Part shown: piece by piece, positions 1 through 4,044 of the stretch
Numbering within the stretch: the stretch's first letter is position 1
Layout of the letters: each line of letters begins with the position of its first letter
NCBI GenBank assembly: GCA_025462985.1
Contig: JAOAPP010000309.1
Location: forward strand, 1 to 5,097
Length of the DNA: 5,097 nucleotides
Reading direction: 5' to 3'
DNA from: Bryobacterales bacterium
GTDB taxonomy: Bacteria; Acidobacteriota; Terriglobia; Bryobacterales; Bryobacteraceae
The notes under the pieces: model-generated
Databases searched by the model: none
Told to the model about the DNA's origin: nothing
What the model saw: only the letters and a program-made list of their open reading frames with translations
Position numbers and translations under genes: made by a program

Positions 1-342
1 GAATCCTTTCAGCCCATCCCGTCTCCGTCGAGGCACAACGTGAATGTGAAGGTGGGGAACCGTCTGGCTGATCCGGTTATTGATCGCGACAAAGCTGCCT
101 TCCGCATCGAGCGCATTCTCGACCGCACGGGCAAGCAGCTGAGTCATACGCATCATTGGATCCGTGAGTGTCAGAGGCAAATCGGTCAACGTCGCATAGT
201 GCTTTACGGGACACAGCAGCACATGTCCAGGAAAAAGCGGAGTGTTATCCAGAAACGCGATGACGTCCGAATCCTGATAAACGATGTCTGCGGAAATGCT
301 ACCGTTCACAATCTTGCAGAAGACACAGCTTTGATCGTTCAC
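1..342 (-). CDS. HIT-family (histidine triad) nucleotide hydrolase/transferase, 3' end cut by window edge
   Basis: The reverse strand reads open from a GTG at 342 to the window edge, giving 114 residues without a stop. Residues 97-101 are H-L-H-I-H followed by V-V-P, the histidine triad that binds the nucleotide alpha-phosphate; the middle-to-last histidines supply the catalytic nucleophile in this superfamily. C6 and C9 (C-V-F-C) with H48 fit the zinc-binding pattern of many bacterial HIT proteins. Family members hydrolyse AMP-linked substrates such as Ap4A or AMP-phosphoramidates in the cytosol; the substrate here cannot be told. GTG is the only plausible start, because an in-frame TGA lies 18 nt upstream, although no clear Shine-Dalgarno precedes it. 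The start lies 10 nt after the K+ channel stop, so translation is probably coupled to that gene. The family is usually about 110-165 residues, so only a short C-terminus is missing. Confidence 0.93.
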   Translation of the reverse strand, partial: MNDQSCVFCKIVNGSISADIVYQDSDVIAFLDNTPLFPGHVLLCPVKHYATLTDLPLTLTDPMMRMTQLLARAVENALDAEGSFVAINNRISQTVPHLHIHVVPRRRRDGLKGF

Positions 343-352
343 TTCAGCAAGT

Positions 353-1288
353 TTAATTCAGCTGAGGAATCGGAGCCTGTTCATAATCGCTGACCTTCCC
401 GACGTCCAGCCTCAAATCGCCGCTCTCCTCGACATCAAACGCCGGAACGAACTTCGCACCCCAGACGATCTCATCATGCCGGTAGGAGCGCCTGGTGTGA
501 ACGACCTGTCCAAATGTCTCGTCGAAGCCTTTGAGGAGGATTAATATCTCCGCCTGCATGTCTTTCAAATCTGCGGAGGTCACACCGTATAGCGGGCTTG
601 ATTGATCGATAGGATGAACAACGGTCCAGGTCAGCGGGAGAAAGAGTACCTCGCTTCGTTCCAGTGTGAGGGCGGCGAAATTCCGCTGCAGTTTTCCTTC
701 CCGGGATTGCACCGTCATCAGCAGGATCCTGGCGTTCAATTCAAGTATGTTGTTCGAGCGACGGTTGACGACTCTGAACTGCAGGCTAAGTCCGTCTCCG
801 TATGGGGCCACCAGTATCTTGTCGCTGTAGCCGAGACGGGCGGAGGGGCGCGAAAAACGGCCGAACATCAGCCCTGTGATGACAGCGAACCCCATCAATC
901 CCAGCAACGCTTCGCAGGCGGTTGCCAGATTAGCCAGCGGTCCGACCGGATAGATATTGCCGTAACCCACCGTTGTCAGTGTGTGGGTGCTGAAGAAAAA
1001 CACGTTGACGAATTCCGCAGCAGGAGTCGAAGCACTCGCGCCTTTGAACTTCGACACCCCGACACTCATGTACACCCAAGCGAACAAGAGATTAACCAAT
1101 GTGAAGGCGAGCAGGACGATTCCTAAGAAGTTCTTCCATGAAGTGCTGATGAGATAAAGATAGGGATGCTGATCGCGTAGCGAAATTCCAACTCGCCTGA
1201 CGTTGAACTCGCCGTTCTCGCCGATGGAACGCTCGAGCCTGCCGGTGTATTTCTGGGTGAGGCCGGGGTCGAACGAAGGCTGCTGCAT
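353..1288 (-). CDS. KirBac-type inward-rectifier potassium channel
   Basis: This 311-residue protein has the full bacterial Kir layout. There is a cytosolic N-terminus with an amphipathic slide-helix region (about 38-50), TM1 (about 54-76), a pore helix (91-105), the selectivity filter T-V-G-Y-G (106-110) and TM2 (about 119-143). After TM2 come the basic junction R-F-S-R-P (144-148) and a beta-rich cytosolic Kir domain (about 155-290). C-terminal landmarks such as H-P-I-D-Q-S-S-P-L-Y-G, the D-E-T segment and H-D-E-I-V-W match what I recall of KirBac1.1. F142 aligns with the KirBac1.1 bundle-crossing phenylalanine. F134 sits where Kir2.1 has the rectification-controller aspartate, so strong polyamine-type rectification is not expected. 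The pore helix carries H102 and the residue after GYG is N111, both unusual (see findings). The channel conducts K+ across the inner membrane as a tetramer. It lies between ku and a HIT gene, probably in one transcript. The ATG at 1288 has only a weak ribosome binding site, but no later methionine would keep the TM1 region. Confidence 0.95.
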   Translation of the reverse strand: MQQPSFDPGLTQKYTGRLERSIGENGEFNVRRVGISLRDQHPYLYLISTSWKNFLGIVLLAFTLVNLLFAWVYMSVGVSKFKGASASTPAAEFVNVFFFSTHTLTTVGYGNIYPVGPLANLATACEALLGLMGFAVITGLMFGRFSRPSARLGYSDKILVAPYGDGLSLQFRVVNRRSNNILELNARILLMTVQSREGKLQRNFAALTLERSEVLFLPLTWTVVHPIDQSSPLYGVTSADLKDMQAEILILLKGFDETFGQVVHTRRSYRHDEIVWGAKFVPAFDVEESGDLRLDVGKVSDYEQAPIPQLN

Positions 1289-1346
1289 ACGAAAGAGATC
1301 CGTTTCCCGGCCCCTAAGATGCTGTAATCTCGGTCACGCTATGAAC

Positions 1347-2210
1347 TCAGCCGCTCGCAGACCGGAGATTCTGACGCTTTGCCGCCTTTTTCGTCTCACC
1401 CGTTTCGGATAGTTGCGCTGGGGCCGCTTTGGCGGCAGGCTTTTTCGGAAGATCTCCCAAACTCTTCTGCAGAGCTTGCATCAAGTCGATCACGGGGGCA
1501 AGTTTCCTGGGCGCCGTGCCTTCCACGGATAATCCTTCTCGCTTGGTCTCGATCATTTGCATCAAGCGGCCCTGATACTCATCGTGATACTTGGACGGAT
1601 CGAAGTCGGCAGCAAGACCTTCCACCAGTTTCTCCGCAAGTGCCACTTCCTGCGGGCGCACGGTAACATTTGGGTCCTTCCGAAACTCAGGCAGCTCGCG
1701 CACTTCTTCCGGATAGAACATCGTGTGCAGCAGCAGCCCGTCGGCGTGAGGCCGCACGACCACCGTGTATTCACGCTGGTGCATAGCTACCTTGGCGATA
1801 GCGCTGTATCCGGACTTCTGCATCGTCTCGAGCAGAAGATGATAGGCTTTCTTTCCGGCCTCTTCCGGTACCATGAAGTAGGACGCGTCGTAATAGATGG
1901 GGTCAATGCCTTCGGCTTTGACGAACTCGAAGATTTCCATCGTGTCGCCGGACGCCGGTGCTATTTTCTTGATGTCATCATCGTTCACGATCACATATCG
2001 ATCTTTCTCAACTTCGTAGCCCTTCACCAGTTCGCTTCGCTCGACAACGCGGTCGCATCGGGGACAGAAGGTCTGCTGCTTGATCCGGCTGCCACAGACT
2101 TCATGAATCTGATTGAAGCTCACACGGTCCGTCCGCGCTGCCGCGAACAGGCGCACTGGAATCGTGATGAGGCCGAAGGTGATGTAGCCCTTCCAAACTG
2201 TTGAAGCCAT
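1347..2210 (-). CDS. ku: Bacterial Ku, DNA double-strand-break end-binding protein (NHEJ)
   Basis: The 287-residue product begins M-A-S-T-V-W-K-G-Y-I-T-F-G-L, the typical opening of bacterial Ku, followed by the I-P-V-R-L segment. H36, C39, C49 and C52 (C-P-R-C) form a zinc-ribbon-like cluster before the conserved L-V-K-G-Y-E (61-66). The beta-barrel core continues to about residue 225 and the conserved I-D-L-M-Q-A-L-Q-K-S-L is at 241-251. A short, lysine- and alanine-rich tail (256-280) resembles the basic C-terminal extensions that help DNA binding and LigD recruitment in other bacterial Ku proteins. Ku forms a homodimeric ring on broken DNA ends and recruits ligase D. No ligD is visible in this window, so it must lie elsewhere if present. 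The ATG at 2210 is chosen because a strong GGGAGGA lies 6 nt upstream and family homology begins exactly there. The reading frame stays open upstream to a GTG at 2354, but that would run into rlmH. Downstream, 58 nt separate it from the K+ channel gene. Confidence 0.97.
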   Translation of the reverse strand: MASTVWKGYITFGLITIPVRLFAAARTDRVSFNQIHEVCGSRIKQQTFCPRCDRVVERSELVKGYEVEKDRYVIVNDDDIKKIAPASGDTMEIFEFVKAEGIDPIYYDASYFMVPEEAGKKAYHLLLETMQKSGYSAIAKVAMHQREYTVVVRPHADGLLLHTMFYPEEVRELPEFRKDPNVTVRPQEVALAEKLVEGLAADFDPSKYHDEYQGRLMQMIETKREGLSVEGTAPRKLAPVIDLMQALQKSLGDLPKKPAAKAAPAQLSETGETKKAAKRQNLRSASG

Positions 2211-2215
2211 CGTCT

Positions 2216-2222
2216 TCCTCCC
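2216..2222 (-). promoter_or_regulatory. Strong Shine-Dalgarno of ku
   Basis: The reverse strand reads GGGAGGA, with the GGAGG core ending 6 nt before the ATG at 2210. It is the best ribosome binding site in the window. It decides the ku start against the in-frame GTG 144 nt further upstream. Confidence 0.85.
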
Positions 2223-2280
2223 GAAGACAAACGAAGCGCTCGTCAGATCCAGCGAAGAAGGCGCCCAGTTTCGTACATAA

Positions 2281-2309
2281 ACAATATCGTGCAAACATGT
2301 CCTTTGCAA
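2281..2309 (-). promoter_or_regulatory. Candidate sigma70-like promoter of ku
   Basis: On the reverse strand, TTGCAA (2309-2304) and TATTGT (2286-2281) are separated by 17 nt. Each matches four of the six consensus bases. Transcription would start near 2274 and leave a leader of roughly 60 nt before the ku ATG. Location and spacing are right, but the boxes are imperfect and this rests on eye inspection only. A 6-bp inverted repeat covers most of the spacer and part of the -35 box. Confidence 0.3.
2290..2308. repeat. Inverted repeat TGCAAA-N7-TTTGCA in the ku/rlmH divergent gap
   Basis: The arms TGCAAA (2290-2295) and TTTGCA (2303-2308) are perfect complements around the 7-nt spacer CATGTCC. 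The element overlaps the candidate ku -35 box and spacer, so it could be an operator for a dimeric regulator. A 6-bp pair with free spacer choice in a 133-bp gap can also occur by chance, so functional status is uncertain. Confidence 0.3.
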
Positions 2310-2343
2310 GCCGTACTCTGGGGGACACTCACAATATGAGGTC

Positions 2344-2763
2344 ATGAGAATCACCGTACTTTACATTGGCAAAGCCCGGGACATTCACGCGAACGCCATC
2401 TCGGCTGAGTTTCTGAAGCGCACCAGTCGCTATGTTGCTTGCGAAGAACGCGAGATCGTGCCGGAACGCTATGACTTGTTCGGCCGTCATGCGGCGGTTC
2501 GCAAAATATTTCTCGATCCGGCCGGACGGAATTATAATTCAGCTAAGTTCATTTCACTTGTAAAAAAAGCCGAGGACGAGGCCCAGGACCTCCTTTTTCT
2601 CATTGGAGGGCATGATGGGCTGCCGACCGATTGGAAGCCTCGGGCCGACCTCTTGTTATCCCTCTCGCCGATGACGTTTCCACACGAATTGGCTCGAGCC
2701 ATGCTGTCCGAACAGATCTATCGGGCCTTTGCGACGCTTCGCGGCCATCCATATCCTCGCTGA
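2344..2763 (+). CDS. rlmH: RlmH, 23S rRNA (pseudouridine1915-N3)-methyltransferase
   Basis: The 139-residue product is a small SPOUT-family methyltransferase. RlmH uses SAM to methylate N3 of pseudouridine 1915 in helix 69 of 23S rRNA on assembled 70S ribosomes, acting as a homodimer. Family features in order are the N-terminal strand M-R-I-T-V-L-Y-I-G-K, the L-D-P-A-G-R-N-Y-N-S block (57-66) and the SAM-binding knot loop L-I-G-G-H-D-G-L (86-93). These are followed by L-S-L-S-P-M-T-F-P-H-E-L-A-R (105-118) and E-Q-I-Y-R-A-F near the end. It is somewhat shorter than the 155-residue E. coli protein, mainly in the N-terminal half. The C-terminus ends H-P-Y-P-R instead of the usual Y-H-K/R (see findings). 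The ATG at 2344 matches the family start. The only nearby purine tract, GAGG at 2338-2341, is just 2 nt away. It is divergent from ku and is followed by the yciF-like gene 104 nt later on the same strand. Confidence 0.95.
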   Translation: MRITVLYIGKARDIHANAISAEFLKRTSRYVACEEREIVPERYDLFGRHAAVRKIFLDPAGRNYNSAKFISLVKKAEDEAQDLLFLIGGHDGLPTDWKPRADLLLSLSPMTFPHELARAMLSEQIYRAFATLRGHPYPR

Positions 2764-2799
2764 AAAGTCTCGGATGAATACTCCCCGCTCAAAGTCATT

Positions 2800-2823
2800 G
2801 TTGAAAATCCAGTTGAAAACCGC
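2800..2823 (+). repeat. Tandem 12-bp direct repeat (GTTGAAAA core) upstream of the yciF-like gene
   Basis: GTTGAAAATCCA (2800-2811) is followed directly by GTTGAAAACCGC (2812-2823). The first eight bases are identical and nine of twelve match overall. The second copy contains the -35 hexamer of the candidate promoter. It could be a regulator binding site or duplicated promoter element, or simply a chance repeat. Confidence 0.4.
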
Positions 2824-2841
2824 AGAAACAGAACACATAAA
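2813..2841 (+). promoter_or_regulatory. Candidate sigma70-like promoter of the yciF-like gene
   Basis: TTGAAA (2813-2818) and CATAAA (2836-2841) are separated by 17 nt and match four of six consensus bases each. The predicted start is around 2848, about 20 nt before the ATG at 2868. The site lies in the 104-nt gap after rlmH, so the downstream gene may be expressed alone as well as by read-through. Confidence 0.35.
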
Positions 2842-2867
2842 TCCGCATCCAGAGTTAGAGGAACACT

Positions 2868-3389
2868 ATGCCCGAGTTACAGGAATTCCTGGTTGACCAA
2901 TTGAAAGATCTGCTTAGCGCGGAGGGCCAGTTGGTGAAAGCTCTCCCGAAACTGGCGAGAGCCGCTCAGAATCCGAAGCTGAAAGCTGCTTTTCAGAAGC
3001 ATTCAGAGGAGACAAAAGGGCAGGTCGAGCGTCTGAAGCAGATATTCGAGATCCTGGGCGAATCCGCCCGAGCGAAGCCGTGCAAAGCCATGCAGGGACT
3101 CGTCGAAGAGGGGCTCGAACTGTTGGAAGAAGGAAAGCAAAAGGATGGAGCCGTCTCCGACCTGGGTCTCGTTGCAGCGGCTCAGAAGATCGAGCACTAC
3201 GAAATAGCAGGCTACGGTACGGTTCGTACTATGGCGGAGCAACTCGGTCAGAAAAAGGTGGCGAAGCTCCTGCAGCAGACGCTCAAAGAAGAAGAGAAGA
3301 CGGATCAGTTGTTGACCCAGCTATCGCCACCCTTGCTGGAACGCGCCAGCATGGTGGGCGAAGAGGAAGAGGAACTGGTAGAAGACTAA
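2868..3389 (+). CDS. YciE/YciF-type ferritin-like protein (DUF892 family)
   Basis: This 173-residue, mostly helical protein matches the DUF892 family, to which E. coli YciE and YciF belong. YciF is a four-helix ferritin-like dimer tied to general stress responses, and the biochemical role of the family is poorly known. Family signatures visible here are L-S-A-E-G-Q-L-V-K-A-L-P-K-L-A (16-30), H-S-E-E-T-K-G-Q-V-E-R-L (45-56) and P-C-K-A-M-Q-G-L (71-78). Further on are Q-K-I-E-H-Y-E-I-A-G-Y-G (106-117) and L-K-E-E-E-K-T-D (139-146). Candidate di-iron ligands are E19, E48, E109, E112 and E142, assigned by pattern only. An acidic tail (165-173, almost all Glu/Asp) ends the protein. The start is clear: AGAGGAA at 2857-2863 lies just before the ATG. 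The stop is 13 bp from the end of the convergent response regulator gene. Confidence 0.92.
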   Translation: MPELQEFLVDQLKDLLSAEGQLVKALPKLARAAQNPKLKAAFQKHSEETKGQVERLKQIFEILGESARAKPCKAMQGLVEEGLELLEEGKQKDGAVSDLGLVAAAQKIEHYEIAGYGTVRTMAEQLGQKKVAKLLQQTLKEEEKTDQLLTQLSPPLLERASMVGEEEEELVED

Positions 3390-3402
3390 ATCCGCTGGTG
3401 AG

Positions 3403-4044
3403 TTAGTCGGCAAGCCCGTGTTTGATGGCGAATCGGACTAGCTCGCCAGTGCTGTGCAAATTCAGCTTTTCCATGATCTTGCCACGATGAGAATCCACAG
3501 TGTACACGCTGAGATTCAACTTCGTGGCAACTTCTTTGTTGGTCTTGCCCTCGGCGATCAGCTGCAGCACTTCGCGTTCACGGCCTGACAGGAGATCGAC
3601 CGGGTCGGTGACATCCTTGCGATAATCGTTGAGCAAGGCGCCCGAAACCGCCGGGCTGATGTATCCGTCGCCCTTGGCGACCGACCGGATCGCATTTAGC
3701 AGTTCTGTATCGATGGCGTCCTTAAGAATATAGCCCCGCGCACCAGCTTTCAGAATCTCCCGAACATACACCGCCTCCTTGTGCATGCTGAGTACGAGAA
3801 CTTTGATTCGGGCATTAGCGCTCAGTAAGCGTCGAGTTGCTTCGATCCCATTCACCTCTGGCATCGCCACATCCATCAACACCATGTCGGGACGGAGTTT
3901 TTCGGCCATGTCCACGGCGTCGCGTCCATTTGCGGCCTCACCCACGACTTCGAGATCAGGGTGCGCCGAGATGATCAGCTTCAGGCCCTGCCGGACAATG
4001 GTGTGATCGTCGGCGAGCAGGATTTTTATAGACCGGTCGGGCAC
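3403..4044 (-). CDS. NarL/LuxR-family two-component response regulator
   Basis: The 213-residue protein has an N-terminal receiver domain (about 5-120) and a C-terminal LuxR-type helix-turn-helix (about 150-208). Receiver residues are the acidic pair D12/D13, phospho-acceptor D58 (V-L-M-D-V-A-M-P), S86 at the switch position and K108. The HTH contains L-S-G-R-E-R-E-V-L and the recognition region S-V-Y-T-V-D-S-H-R-G-K-I. Phosphorylation by the adjacent kinase should promote dimerisation and DNA binding; target genes cannot be read here. I chose the GTG at 4044 because GAGG (4052-4049) precedes it, receiver homology starts six codons later, and the length is normal for the family. The in-frame ATG at 4104 would add 20 residues lying wholly inside the kinase gene. 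The start overlaps the kinase stop by 19 nt, which indicates translational coupling. Confidence 0.94.
   Translation of the reverse strand: MPDRSIKILLADDHTIVRQGLKLIISAHPDLEVVGEAANGRDAVDMAEKLRPDMVLMDVAMPEVNGIEATRRLLSANARIKVLVLSMHKEAVYVREILKAGARGYILKDAIDTELLNAIRSVAKGDGYISPAVSGALLNDYRKDVTDPVDLLSGREREVLQLIAEGKTNKEVATKLNLSVYTVDSHRGKIMEKLNLHSTGELVRFAIKHGLAD

Noticed and set aside
40..393. Plus-strand open frame of 117 codons at the left end
   Set aside because: It is antisense to the HIT gene, whose histidine triad and zinc cysteines are clear on the other strand, and its product resembles no family.
602..1126. Plus-strand open frame of 174 codons
   Set aside because: It lies entirely antisense to the KirBac channel, has a low-complexity polar product with no recognisable domain, and has no convincing ribosome binding site.
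1295..1331. GAGAT...ATCTC inverted repeat between ku and the channel gene as a terminator
   Set aside because: The arms are 5 bp with a 27-nt loop and no proper T-tract, too weak for an intrinsic terminator.
1557..2204. Plus-strand open frame of 215 codons opposite ku
   Set aside because: It is a mirror frame of a well-conserved gene, common in GC-rich DNA, and shows no family features.
2211..2354. 48-codon upstream extension of ku starting at GTG 2354
   Set aside because: It would overlap rlmH, lacks Ku homology, and the ATG at 2210 has a strong Shine-Dalgarno and the conserved Ku N-terminus.
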